A stretch of 33,588 nt of DNA, taken from positions 1 to 33,588 of IMG/VR virus record IMGVR_UViG_3300036859_000086. One strand, written 5' to 3'. This document shows, one piece after another, positions 21,420 to 30,577 of the stretch. Position numbers and translations under genes: made by a program. Each line of letters begins with the position of its first letter. The first letter of the stretch is position 1. The notes below the pieces were generated by a model. It was not told the origin of the DNA. It saw nothing but the letters and a program-made list of their open reading frames with translations, and searched no databases. The stretch is from a virus.

Positions 21420-24400
21420 ATGCCTAAAATTGGAGATGTTTGGGTTGATGGAGATATCCGTTGGGATAACGATAACATCGACAGAATCGCATCGAATGCA
21501 GGCACTAGCGCAGGCGACCGATTCTCTGAGAACTTTCGTCCGAACATCGGCAGAGATGCAGATTTCAATAACATCCTAGACCAGTCACGTATGACGGGGT
21601 TGCGTGCAGGTCAACTGTACGGCGAAGGGTGGCAGCGCCAGATCCAACAATCCATCAGTCAATCTGACGATCAATTCAACGTCCATATGAATAGACAAAT
21701 CCAGGCATACCAAAATCTCGAACGTCAGCGAACCGCAGCTGCCGAAGATACCAACCGGCGGTTAGCTGGGTTGCGAGACGAAATCAACCGAGGCACACAG
21801 GAAGAGTTGAATGTCAGAAAGCGAGCGGAGAGTGATTACGCAGCGCACGCTGATCGTCAATTCAAAGACATCGTAAGCTCCTACTCAAGCGGCCTTAACA
21901 GGATGGATCAAGAACACACATCTTGGGCTCAGCGGACAAGAGTAAGATTCCAAAACCTATTCGATGGCAATGGCTTCACCACAGCATTTCGCCGGGTGCT
22001 TTCTGACGGAGATACTGACGTCGATCGCCATTCCCGTGGGTGGGGAAGTGCGATTACTTCGCACGTAACCTCAGCCTTCTCTTCTCTAATCTCCATCCTT
22101 CCGGGACGCCTAGAAGGAGTATTCACGAACAGTGGTCCCGTTATCGGGACTGCACTGCTCGCTGGTGTTGCTGGCGCTATTGCTATCGGCGCTCCAGCCC
22201 TAGGTGCAATGTTTACTGGGTTGTTTATGCTCGGCATCGGCGGGATCCTTCCGCTGGCCGGGGCGTTGTTTGTGGGGATGGCTAACGATCCTCGTGTCCA
22301 CGCGGGCATGGATAGGATCAAAGAAACATTCATGAACAAAATCATCAAAGCTCCAGAGATGCAAAACATCGGGCAGATGCTTACCGAACAGCTCGATAAA
22401 GTTAATGCTGCTCTTGGTCGATGGGCTCCTACCATCAATAGCATCCTTCAGGCGGGAGCGCGCTTCTTCGGTCCAATCACCGATGGTCTTATTGGAATGG
22501 TTGATGCCATTCTTCCTGCCATCAACCGGCTAGCTAACAGCCAGTTTATGACAGAGCTTGTGAAGGTGGCTTCTGAGGGATTAGTGAAAATTGGCCAGGC
22601 AATCAACGCTGCGCTGGGAAGGTTCCTAGATAACCCAGAAGCAATCTCCGGAGCAATTCAAGGGCTTCGTCTTTTCTTCAACTTAATCGCTGGCGGCATC
22701 GGAACTATTATTGATTTCGCTGCCTGGCTGTCCGTGATGTGGGCTCGACTCAATAAAGATCCTGATGGAGCAGGTCCAAACCTCTCTATTATGGGTCAGA
22801 TTCGACAAGCGTGGCATGATATCTCAGAAGATGCAGAAAGAGTAAGAGCTGCCGCTGCTGGGATCTGGACTATTCTTACTCAGATCTCTGGGACTACTGG
22901 CCAGTGGAAAGCTGATTTGAAAGCTATTGGGGACATCTGGAACCTCATTCACGGCCGTGGAGACCTACAATCTCTGCAAAATACCTTCAAGGAGTTGCTG
23001 AATACCTCTCCAGCCTTAGCTGCTGTTCTAGCTCCACTTATCAACGCTATCGACCTATTCAAATGGGCCGTTAAGGAAGTTCCGGTTGTGTGGTCGAAGG
23101 CTTGGAACGGAGTTAAGACAGATGCTATCAATATCTGGAATGCAACCTTTGCTTTATTCCGTGGGTGGATTCAGAACATCCAAAACTGGTTTAACACAGG
23201 ACTTGACTGGGTTAAGAACGCGTGGAGTACGGCGTGGAACTGGGTCAAGGATCATGTAGTCGGAATTTGGAATACAATTGTTTCGTGGATTTCCAACAAA
23301 ATCTCTGAGATCGGTCAGTGGATCTCTAATAAGATGCAACAGGTTCAAAATCTTTGGAACCTCGCCTGGGACATCATCAAGAATAAGATCCCAGAAGTAT
23401 GGAACGCGATCATCGCATGGGTTGGCGGAAAGCTTACAGAACTCGGCACATGGATTCTTACTAAGATGCAGCAAGTCCAGAACCTCTGGAATCTTGCATG
23501 GGATATTGTTAAAAACAAAATCCCGGAGGTATGGAATGCCATCGTTGATTGGGTCGTTGGTAAGCTAGGAGAACTCGGTCAATGGATCCTAACCAAGCTT
23601 GAAGAAATTAAAGGTTGGTGGACAGACCACTGGAATGCCATTAAAGACTGGGTTGTCAATAAGTGGAATGAGATTGTTGACTTTGTTGTTGGTAAGCTAA
23701 ATGACATCGGAGGTTTCATTCTTGGTAAGTTGAACGAAATCCGAGGTTGGTGGACCGAACATTGGAACGCTATCAAGGATTGGGTAGTAAACAAATGGAA
23801 CGAAATCGTCGAGTGGGTCACCAACAAGCTCCACGAGCTTGGTGCCTTCATCCTCGGTAAGCTAACAGAAATCAAGCAGTGGTGGACAGACCACTGGAAC
23901 CAGGTGAAAGACTACGTCGTTGATAAGTGGAACGAAATTAAACAATGGGTCACTGATCGGTTCAACGAAGTTGTTGCATTCATCTTGCTCAAACTCGGCG
24001 AAGTCAAACGATGGTGGGAAGAGCACTGGCAGGCAGTTCTGGACTGGGTCCATAACAAATGGGAAGAGATCAAGAACCTCGTAAATGGTGCTATCGAGTT
24101 TGTTCGCACTGCTATCGAAACTGGGATGGCAAGAATCTCTGAAGGTTGGAATAAGATGTGGGCAGGGGTTTCTTCGTTCCTTGGAGGAATCTGGGTTGAA
24201 ATTGAAAACAGGGTTGCCACTGGAATGAACAAAGTCATCGACGTCCTAAACAAGGGCATCGAGGCAGTTAACGCAGTATTGAGCAAGCTTGGTGTAGATT
24301 TCAAAATTGACCCTATCGGTCACGTCGGCGGAGGTGCCGCTGTCGCAAGCAACGCAGCCGCAGCAGGAGCAAACCTAGCCGGGTCGCTTGGTCACGCATC

Positions 24401-25874
24401 AGGCGGCCGGATTGGTCTAGCAGACGGCGGATCTATCGATGATGGGTCAGCCTTCCCTGGAGGCAGGCTTAGTGGTCCAGGCCATGGCACAGCTGATCTT
24501 ATCCCAACCAGACTCAGAGGAACCGGAGAGCAAGGTCCATGGGTCTCTAATGACGAATACGTCGTTAACGCCAGAGCCTCTCAGAGTCTGGGTTACGACA
24601 ATCTCGAATATATGAATAGGTATGGTAAGTTCCCGAACGGCTTAGGTCGGAACTACGTCGAAGATAGAAATAGCAGCAACCCTTGGGGTCTCGCAGGAGG
24701 CGCCAAGATTGTGTGGCGTGGTGCCAACGGAGATAACGAATCTCTGATGGAGGCTCACAGAAACCACGTACACGTTGCTATGTCTGTACCGCCCTCTCAG
24801 GACACCCAGCAGAACCCAGCAATCGTCGCGGCGATGGGTGGGGCTGGAGTCCCACTGAACCCGGTCTCTGGCTTCCGAGCTGGCTCCACAGGCTCAGGTG
24901 GTGGCGCAGACAACCACTCGAAGGGCATCGCTACCGACTTCGGTGGCTTCGAACAGGACGCGCTAGCTGAGTTCGCAGGAAAAGCTCCCGGAGTTATCGA
25001 GCTTATCCACCGAACCAACAAGGGCGACTACGGCATCTTCGGTGGTGGTGGGTCGATCCTTAACGAGTTCCTCGCTAAGGGTATCGACTGGGTTATGGGG
25101 AATATGGTTGGACCATCACTAGACGGAGCCAAAGGTCTTGTTGACGCATCTGGGATGGGAAACACCGCTATTGGCCAGATGGCTAAGGGCGTTCTTGAGA
25201 AGCTGAAGGAAGGTTTGAAAAAGAAGATCGAGAACTTCATCAAGAACCTCCTTTCTGCTGCTGTTAACGCAGTCAAGGGTGTAGGTGGGAAGGTCGGCTC
25301 CATTGGAGGCGGCGTAGAACAGTGGCGTGGTCTAGGTGCTCAAGCACTACAGATGTTGGGGATGCCTGCCGATTGGATTACTGGTCTGCTGGCGAAGATG
25401 ACCAGTGAATCTAATGGTGATCCAAACGCCGTAAACAACACTGACATCAACGCCCAACACGGTGACCCGTCACGAGGGCTGATGCAGGTTATTGGCTCTA
25501 CCTTCCGAGCATACGCGCTGCCAGGATATGACAGCAACGTCAACGACCCGCTGTCTAACATCCTTGCAGCTCTTCGATACATCCAAGCTCGTTATGGTGG
25601 TGTGCCGGGGTTGCCTGCTGGCGGGTATGACAACGGCGGAATTCTCCCTCACGGTGGACTAGCTATTAACACTTCGAATAAACCCGAGATGGTTTTGACG
25701 TCGTCTCAGGCTTCTGCTCTAGAGGAGAAGATTCGTGGAATGTCTGGGGCGTCGGGAGGCGTCTTAGCTCCGAATATCAATGTCTATGTTGATGGGGTGC
25801 TTGTTGCTAGTAAGGTCGTTGTGGAAGAAAACAACCGAGCATTAGTTTCTACATTGAAGAGAGGTAGGGGGTAA
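21420..25874 (+). CDS. Tape measure protein with M15-like and lytic transglycosylase regions
   Basis: 1484-residue tail length ruler. Residues 1-180 are charged and helical. A hydrophobic region (about 241-289) is likely membrane-active. Residues 555-906 are eight 44-residue Trp-rich repeats. From about 990 the protein is Gly/Ala-rich. A region with HRNHVHVA (His1116, His1118) followed by NHSKGIATDF (His1166, Asp1173) has both halves of an M15/VanY-type peptidase zinc site but in reversed order. Near the C-terminus, TSESNGDPNAVN (catalytic Glu candidate 1330) with RGLMQVIGSTF and PLSNILAALRYIQARYG is a soluble lytic transglycosylase domain. Enzymatic regions could open the wall during DNA entry. 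Length implies a tail of about 220 nm if 1.5 A per residue holds. Confidence 0.9.
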   Translation: MPKIGDVWVDGDIRWDNDNIDRIASNAGTSAGDRFSENFRPNIGRDADFNNILDQSRMTGLRAGQLYGEGWQRQIQQSISQSDDQFNVHMNRQIQAYQNLERQRTAAAEDTNRRLAGLRDEINRGTQEELNVRKRAESDYAAHADRQFKDIVSSYSSGLNRMDQEHTSWAQRTRVRFQNLFDGNGFTTAFRRVLSDGDTDVDRHSRGWGSAITSHVTSAFSSLISILPGRLEGVFTNSGPVIGTALLAGVAGAIAIGAPALGAMFTGLFMLGIGGILPLAGALFVGMANDPRVHAGMDRIKETFMNKIIKAPEMQNIGQMLTEQLDKVNAALGRWAPTINSILQAGARFFGPITDGLIGMVDAILPAINRLANSQFMTELVKVASEGLVKIGQAINAALGRFLDNPEAISGAIQGLRLFFNLIAGGIGTIIDFAAWLSVMWARLNKDPDGAGPNLSIMGQIRQAWHDISEDAERVRAAAAGIWTILTQISGTTGQWKADLKAIGDIWNLIHGRGDLQSLQNTFKELLNTSPALAAVLAPLINAIDLFKWAVKEVPVVWSKAWNGVKTDAINIWNATFALFRGWIQNIQNWFNTGLDWVKNAWSTAWNWVKDHVVGIWNTIVSWISNKISEIGQWISNKMQQVQNLWNLAWDIIKNKIPEVWNAIIAWVGGKLTELGTWILTKMQQVQNLWNLAWDIVKNKIPEVWNAIVDWVVGKLGELGQWILTKLEEIKGWWTDHWNAIKDWVVNKWNEIVDFVVGKLNDIGGFILGKLNEIRGWWTEHWNAIKDWVVNKWNEIVEWVTNKLHELGAFILGKLTEIKQWWTDHWNQVKDYVVDKWNEIKQWVTDRFNEVVAFILLKLGEVKRWWEEHWQAVLDWVHNKWEEIKNLVNGAIEFVRTAIETGMARISEGWNKMWAGVSSFLGGIWVEIENRVATGMNKVIDVLNKGIEAVNAVLSKLGVDFKIDPIGHVGGGAAVASNAAAAGANLAGSLGHASGGRIGLADGGSIDDGSAFPGGRLSGPGHGTADLIPTRLRGTGEQGPWVSNDEYVVNARASQSLGYDNLEYMNRYGKFPNGLGRNYVEDRNSSNPWGLAGGAKIVWRGANGDNESLMEAHRNHVHVAMSVPPSQDTQQNPAIVAAMGGAGVPLNPVSGFRAGSTGSGGGADNHSKGIATDFGGFEQDALAEFAGKAPGVIELIHRTNKGDYGIFGGGGSILNEFLAKGIDWVMGNMVGPSLDGAKGLVDASGMGNTAIGQMAKGVLEKLKEGLKKKIENFIKNLLSAAVNAVKGVGGKVGSIGGGVEQWRGLGAQALQMLGMPADWITGLLAKMTSESNGDPNAVNNTDINAQHGDPSRGLMQVIGSTFRAYALPGYDSNVNDPLSNILAALRYIQARYGGVPGLPAGGYDNGGILPHGGLAINTSNKPEMVLTSSQASALEEKIRGMSGASGGVLAPNINVYVDGVLVASKVVVEENNRALVSTLKRGRG
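23082..24137 (+). repeat. Eight tandem 132-bp units in the tape measure gene
   Basis: Eight consecutive units of exactly 44 codons without gaps. Most have Trp at positions 4, 8, 19, 25 and 36 of the unit; examples of conserved cores are WNLAWDI, WWTDHWNAIKDW and VVNKWNEIV. 44 equals four hendecads, matching 11-residue Trp/Phe periodicity known in other tape measures. Units 4 and 5 are the closest pair. Confidence 0.85.
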
Positions 25875-25877
25875 TAG

Positions 25878-27170
25878 ATGACCGTAAGTCTCAAGGCTGA
25901 CGGAGTTGAAGTTTCAAATACATCTTCTGCCTCTTCGGTTACTGTCAGTCCAGCTTACCCAGCGGGGACTGTAGGTAAAGATATCAACATCCTTACAATA
26001 TCTACTACGGTATTGATCTCAACAATAAACACTCCTCCCGGATGGCACAGAGTCATTGAAGGAAGATCTATTGACGATCAAACTGGGGTAGAGCTACTTG
26101 TAGCGATCTTTAGTAGAAAAGGTGCCTTAACTGGCACCCAAGCTGTCACTGTCACCCGGGCGCTTAGCTCGGGGACAGTGACTGCTGCTATCGATACGTA
26201 CGAACGAGCAACTGGCAAGACGTGGTTCATCAGTGGATACGAATCTACATATGAGTACACCGATGAAGAAGACGTCCTCCATACGGGGACTAACGTATTC
26301 GTAAGTCTAAATGAGCTAGACCCAGTTATCACAATCGTTTTCAACGAGTCAACAAGTCGTCCTGGATTTGATATTACAATCACTGCTGTTGATGACTACT
26401 CCACGATTGTTGTAACGGCGGTTGATCCATCTGCGGAATTTGGAGATTTGATAGTCCGAGGAGCCAACAACGCTCAACTCACAGGAGACATTTTCACCTG
26501 CTCAGATTACGAGTTCGCGAACTTCGATAGGATCATCTATCAATTTGATTTCTATACAGATGGTGTCCTCCAGGACACGCTAAGCAGTTCAGAAATCACT
26601 AACGTTCCTCGCGACTTCTTTGTGGCCGGGGGCTACTACCCTCGTCTTAATAGCTGGCTGCGGTCAGTTAATATCCCTGAGCTTTCTATCCCTTGTTTCA
26701 TCTCAGAGATGCCAGAACGGGAAAGAGAAGGACGGGTTCTAAACAAGAGCAACGTTCTTGGTAGGAAGTTCCCTGTAATTACTACGGATAAGTTCGGTGC
26801 CCGAACTGGAACGATGAAGTTCTCTGTGGGCGCCTACGACGACCTCACATGGGCGCTAGACAACGACACTGTAGATGACGTCGAGCTTCTACTAGATCAA
26901 GGTGACGTTCTTCTTCTCAGTCACATCGACGCAGCGGTAACTAAGGAAGATCCTACATTCCTGGTTGTAGAGAATGTCAAACGCACAAGAATGGGCGTTT
27001 ACAACCAAGTTGTGTTTATGTACGAAATTCAATATATTGAAGTCGAGAGACCAGCTACGACAGCTCGCGTCACTGACCGTGATTGGCAGGATGTCAGCGA
27101 CAACAACATCAACTGGGCTCTTGTTAGATCTACTCACGAAAACTGGTTGCAAGTTCTTCTCAGACCTTAG
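25878..27170 (+). CDS. Minor tail protein, distal-tail-like
   Basis: 430-residue protein in the distal tail position after the tape measure. The N-terminal part (about 1-120) is a beta domain (LKADGVEVSNTSSAS; PGWHRVIEGRSIDD; FSRKGALTGTQAVTVT) like carbohydrate- or fibre-associated domains. The middle includes Ig-like strands. The C-terminal part (about 270-430) has KFPVITTDKFGARTGTMKFS and YEIQYIEVERP, resembling Dit-type tail-tip ring proteins. Thus it may combine Dit and accessory domains. Start ATG follows AGGGGG. Confidence 0.65.
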   Translation: MTVSLKADGVEVSNTSSASSVTVSPAYPAGTVGKDINILTISTTVLISTINTPPGWHRVIEGRSIDDQTGVELLVAIFSRKGALTGTQAVTVTRALSSGTVTAAIDTYERATGKTWFISGYESTYEYTDEEDVLHTGTNVFVSLNELDPVITIVFNESTSRPGFDITITAVDDYSTIVVTAVDPSAEFGDLIVRGANNAQLTGDIFTCSDYEFANFDRIIYQFDFYTDGVLQDTLSSSEITNVPRDFFVAGGYYPRLNSWLRSVNIPELSIPCFISEMPEREREGRVLNKSNVLGRKFPVITTDKFGARTGTMKFSVGAYDDLTWALDNDTVDDVELLLDQGDVLLLSHIDAAVTKEDPTFLVVENVKRTRMGVYNQVVFMYEIQYIEVERPATTARVTDRDWQDVSDNNINWALVRSTHENWLQVLLRP

Positions 27171-27179
27171 GTGGTGGCG

Positions 27180-28310
27180 ATGTACTCCGTTAGCGATAGA
27201 TTCCTGGAGGCTGTTCGCCAGTCAGGTCATAGGAAGACAGTGGTGGATGTTTACCACGGTAGATCTACCGAGCCGTTGCTATCTGATCTACCAGTTATCG
27301 ACTGTCAAATCAAGGTTGATAGAAACTCTAACACCCGTAGATCTGGTTCGATCACTATTGGGGATCCGACTCTGTTCTCTCTAGTAGAACCTTGGGGTTT
27401 AGAGCTAGTGATCAAAACTGGTCCAGAGTTCCCGGACCGAGAAGAACTTGTCCCTATGGGGGTCTTTGTCATTGATACCGATTCCTTCAGAATCACTGAG
27501 GGAAGTTTTCCTAAGGTAGAGATCTTCGATAGGACACAGCGGGTCACGGACGTCACGGTTAATCTCCTCGCAGATGACACGCAGTTTGCGGGAGAGTCTG
27601 TCAGGGCTATCGTCAGCCGAGCGATTGATGGAGCTGCGCCTGGATATCCAAATGCAGCTAAGTGGACGACATCATTCGATCCCACACTTCCCTTCCCTCA
27701 GCTACCGGGTGGGTTTGATCCTGGAACCGATAGATGGGCTCTAGCCAAAAAGGCCGCCGAGTTGCTTGGAGCAGACGTCTACTTTGACGTCAACGGAGAT
27801 CCACAATGTCGGAAAGCCCCGACCTTCGATAGGTCTATTACTCAGTCTCAATCTGTTTGGGATATCCGATATGGTCAAAATCTTATCGACCTAGAGAAAA
27901 CTGTCACTAGAGCCAACGTCTTCAACGGAGTTCTTGTCCGGGGAGGACAAAAGAATAATGACTCTCCGGAAAAAACTAGACCGTTTGCGCTGGCCGTAGA
28001 TAACGACCCTCGAAGCAGGACCTACTGGAACGGCCCATTTGGAAAAAAGACTAGAGACGTCTCTAACGAAGGTATCACCGACAGCGCTCAAGCATATGCC
28101 CTAGCTGTTGCCGAACTTCAGAAGAGTCTGCTATTGGTAAATCAGTTCAAAATTACCTGCTTAGCTAATCCTGCCTTGGATGCAGGAGACATCATTTCTT
28201 TATATGAGACTGCTTCGCAGACTACACCTACATTATGCATCGTTGATGGTTTTAGCTTCAACTCGACGTATGCAAACTTCGAAATTGATGCGAGGGCGCT
28301 GGATGCCTAA
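27180..28310 (+). CDS. Tail hub / DUF5047-like minor tail protein
   Basis: 376-residue tail-tip hub. The N-terminus YSVSDRFLEAVRQSGHRKTV and DGRS-type segment, then IKVDRNSNTRRSGSITIGDP, are characteristic of actinophage DUF5047 minor tail proteins. Gp27/Tal-like features include EIFDRTQRVTDVTVNLLAD, ALAKKAAELLGADVYFDVNG, NVFNGVLVRGG, and AYALAVAELQKSL near the end with DAGDIISLYE. GTG codons at 27171 and 27174 are in frame, but ATG 27180 fits the family start and is better spaced from AGGTGG. It probably forms the trimeric tip hub that closes the tube. Confidence 0.8.
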   Translation: MYSVSDRFLEAVRQSGHRKTVVDVYHGRSTEPLLSDLPVIDCQIKVDRNSNTRRSGSITIGDPTLFSLVEPWGLELVIKTGPEFPDREELVPMGVFVIDTDSFRITEGSFPKVEIFDRTQRVTDVTVNLLADDTQFAGESVRAIVSRAIDGAAPGYPNAAKWTTSFDPTLPFPQLPGGFDPGTDRWALAKKAAELLGADVYFDVNGDPQCRKAPTFDRSITQSQSVWDIRYGQNLIDLEKTVTRANVFNGVLVRGGQKNNDSPEKTRPFALAVDNDPRSRTYWNGPFGKKTRDVSNEGITDSAQAYALAVAELQKSLLLVNQFKITCLANPALDAGDIISLYETASQTTPTLCIVDGFSFNSTYANFEIDARALDA

Positions 28311-28581
28311 TTCACAAGAAGAGTTTGTTGATGCGCTGATGGCGCGAGTAAGAGCAGAGATCGATGCGTCAACACTGAAAGCTACATTAGCTACCTGGGT
28401 ATCTCAGGAAGCAGTTGATGCAAATCTTTCTACGATTGTAATCGATAGCCGCGAATACACATTTGTACCAAAGGCAACAGACGAGACGTTCGTTAATGGA
28501 GATCCGATCCTGGTTCTCTACTCAGGAGGGATTCCGCAAACAATTCTCGGCAAACAGCGAGGCAATACCCATCTAGCTTAA
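28303..28581 (+). CDS. Small tail-tip protein (92 aa)
   Basis: 92-residue protein whose ATG overlaps the end of the hub gene by 8 nt. It has a short helix (EEFVDALMARVRAEID), then a beta part with IVIDSREYTFVPKATDETFVNGDPILVLYSGGIPQTILG, which looks like a small OB- or SH3-like barrel similar to tail-tip cargo proteins. Frames that begin further upstream (28180) are shadows of the hub gene. Function is inferred only from position. Confidence 0.7.
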   Translation: MPNSQEEFVDALMARVRAEIDASTLKATLATWVSQEAVDANLSTIVIDSREYTFVPKATDETFVNGDPILVLYSGGIPQTILGKQRGNTHLA

Positions 28582-28592
28582 AGGAGTAAACT

Positions 28593-29273
28593 ATGAGTGG
28601 TACCACGACCATCTGCGGTCTGGTGAAACCAGAACTTGAGGATGCTCCCGCTGACATCGAAGTAGCAGTGGGTGTACCTCTAGAACAACTTGATGTCCTA
28701 TTGAACCCGGTGTTCACTTCTCCAGCGTCTAGAGACGCAACTATTGTTGCGCCAACAGCGGGAATGGAAGCTTTCTGTACTTCCACTAGAGAGAAGTATA
28801 TCTATACCGGAACTCAGTGGGTGGGAGTTAGACCTAGAACAAAACGCAAAGCCCTAACTGAAACAATCAACAACAACACCTCCTTCCAAGCTGACGACGC
28901 TCTCTTCGACTCTGTTGAAGCAAACAGTCATTATAAGATTAACGTCAGAGCATCTGTACTAACAGATGCTACAGCTGGGTTGAAATGGAAGTTTACTATT
29001 CCAACTCTAGCTTCTGGCACATACGAAATGATGATTTCCAAAGAAGGAGTCCCGGCCGATATCCAACACTACCTTCGGTACTGGGATGACGCCACCGGCG
29101 ACAGCGCGTCTCTTGCCACCAGCGTGCTCCATACTTTGAACTTCGAAGGCTATCTCACAACAGCAGCAAATGCTGGCACCTTCCAGTTCTACTGGGCTCA
29201 GAGCACTGGCGTCGTATTCAATACCCAGGTCTTCTTTGGGAGCACTATTGAGCTGCTGAAGGTGGAACTGTAA
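28593..29273 (+). CDS. Minor tail protein
   Basis: 226-residue protein. Residues 1-85 resemble the N-terminal segment that attaches actinophage tip proteins (CGLVKPELEDAPADIEVAVG; PTAGMEAFCTSTREKYIYTGTQWV). Residues 90-226 are a beta sandwich (NNTSFQADDALFDSVEANSHYKINV; KFTIPTLASGTYEM), the type used as a sugar-binding or fibre domain. It has a very good ribosome-binding site (AAAGGAG) and is followed immediately by the first spike. Confidence 0.7.
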   Translation: MSGTTTICGLVKPELEDAPADIEVAVGVPLEQLDVLLNPVFTSPASRDATIVAPTAGMEAFCTSTREKYIYTGTQWVGVRPRTKRKALTETINNNTSFQADDALFDSVEANSHYKINVRASVLTDATAGLKWKFTIPTLASGTYEMMISKEGVPADIQHYLRYWDDATGDSASLATSVLHTLNFEGYLTTAANAGTFQFYWAQSTGVVFNTQVFFGSTIELLKVEL

Positions 29274-30563
29274 ATGCCAATCACCATCATGGGTGTCGGG
29301 TTGCGTGGTCCTAATGGCGAGTCCGTAGGCGTCTCAGCCAAAGACTACGGAGCCGTAGGGGACGGCGTCACCAACGACACCGCCCATCTGCAAGCTGCCT
29401 TAGACGCAGCTCTATCCTTAAATAAACCTCTCTATATTCCATCAGGTACGTACCTCAGTGACGCATTGACTTGGCACCCGAAGGTGAAGATATTCGGTTC
29501 CGGCAGAGATAACACAATAATCAAAGCTAGATCGAACTCTATCACTCTGCTAAGTTACACCGCTACGACTTACACCACGGGGTTTGTGATGCGGGATCTT
29601 ACCCTAGACTCCAACAGCAAAACTAGCGTCAATCTCGTTCACCTAGATGGTGGCGACGACACAAAGCGAATCGGAGATGTCGACTTCGCTGATGTCACCT
29701 TCTGGAGCACAGCTACTCGTGGATTGTGGTTGGAGTTTTGTGTTGCTACGCGTGTCTCGAATTGTCTTGCTGAGTTGTGTGTCAATGGCTACGTCATCGA
29801 AAACTGCGCTGACACCAACCTCGACCAGTGCTATGCCTTTCTAGGAACAGGCACTGGATTCCAGATCATTGGTACTGCCACGGCAGGCACGCACTACGAC
29901 GAAGGAATCCGTCTTACCAGCTGTGTTACCAATGGTCAGTCTGTTGGTATCTCTGTCACGGATCACGACTGGGGTTCGGCAGTTGGCTGTTCGTTCACTA
30001 CATGTGATGGTGGGTGTGCAGCGCTGGATGCCGCTAACAACTGGTCTTTTATCGGATGTGAATTCGCAGCAGGAACGAGCGACGCCGGGATCCAAGCTGC
30101 CGCAGCTTGTGAGAATATTCTTATCAGTGGATGCCGAGTGGCACTGAACTCTTTCGGTGTTATCGCTCAGGGTGACTCCTGGAATATCTCTGGTAATAAC
30201 TTCTACGCCGGAGCGAACGTAGACATCTTTTCCAATGCTCTCACTAACAGCATCATTGCTGGGAATAGATGTGCTTCAGTTGGAGTTTCTCAGTCAATCT
30301 ATACAGCTAGTGCAGTATCAGGAACAACGATCTCAGGTAATGTCACCTCTGGAACTATCTCTGGATTTGACTACACCAACTTCGAGTGGGGCAACCAAAC
30401 GCCTTCATCCTTTCATCCTCCAATTCTTTATGGGACCGGAACTCCGGAGAGCGCTGTTGCAGCTCCAGTGGGGACGTTGTTTATGAGACTAGATGGAAGC
30501 ACGAGTACGACGTTGTATGTCAAAACATCCGGCACAGGAAATACTGGGTGGACTCCAAAATAG
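29274..30563 (+). CDS. Tail spike with pectate-lyase-like beta-helix
   Basis: 429-residue tail spike. N-terminal anchor [40 protein letters not shown] (about 7-46) leads into a right-handed beta-helix of the pectate lyase 3 type, with the classic YGAVGDG-TNDT start and [13 protein letters not shown]. The helix continues to about 380, with repeated strands ([26 protein letters not shown]). A C-terminal cap [20 protein letters not shown] ... SGTGNTGW (387-428) is a short beta module. Such proteins bind or degrade surface polysaccharide. Several Cys in the helix. The stop of the previous gene abuts ATG 29274. Confidence 0.85.
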   Translation: MPITIMGVGLRGPNGESVGVSAKDYGAVGDGVTNDTAHLQAALDAALSLNKPLYIPSGTYLSDALTWHPKVKIFGSGRDNTIIKARSNSITLLSYTATTYTTGFVMRDLTLDSNSKTSVNLVHLDGGDDTKRIGDVDFADVTFWSTATRGLWLEFCVATRVSNCLAELCVNGYVIENCADTNLDQCYAFLGTGTGFQIIGTATAGTHYDEGIRLTSCVTNGQSVGISVTDHDWGSAVGCSFTTCDGGCAALDAANNWSFIGCEFAAGTSDAGIQAAAACENILISGCRVALNSFGVIAQGDSWNISGNNFYAGANVDIFSNALTNSIIAGNRCASVGVSQSIYTASAVSGTTISGNVTSGTISGFDYTNFEWGNQTPSSFHPPILYGTGTPESAVAAPVGTLFMRLDGSTSTTLYVKTSGTGNTGWTPK

Positions 30564-30577
30564 AAAGGGGATGATGG

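Noticed and set aside
21929-22444. Minus-strand open frame opposite the tape measure
   Set aside because: No translation signals and opposite a well supported gene.
23082-24137. CRISPR-like array
   Set aside because: The periodic sequence is an in-frame protein repeat without identical repeats and spacers. I see no CRISPR array anywhere in the window.
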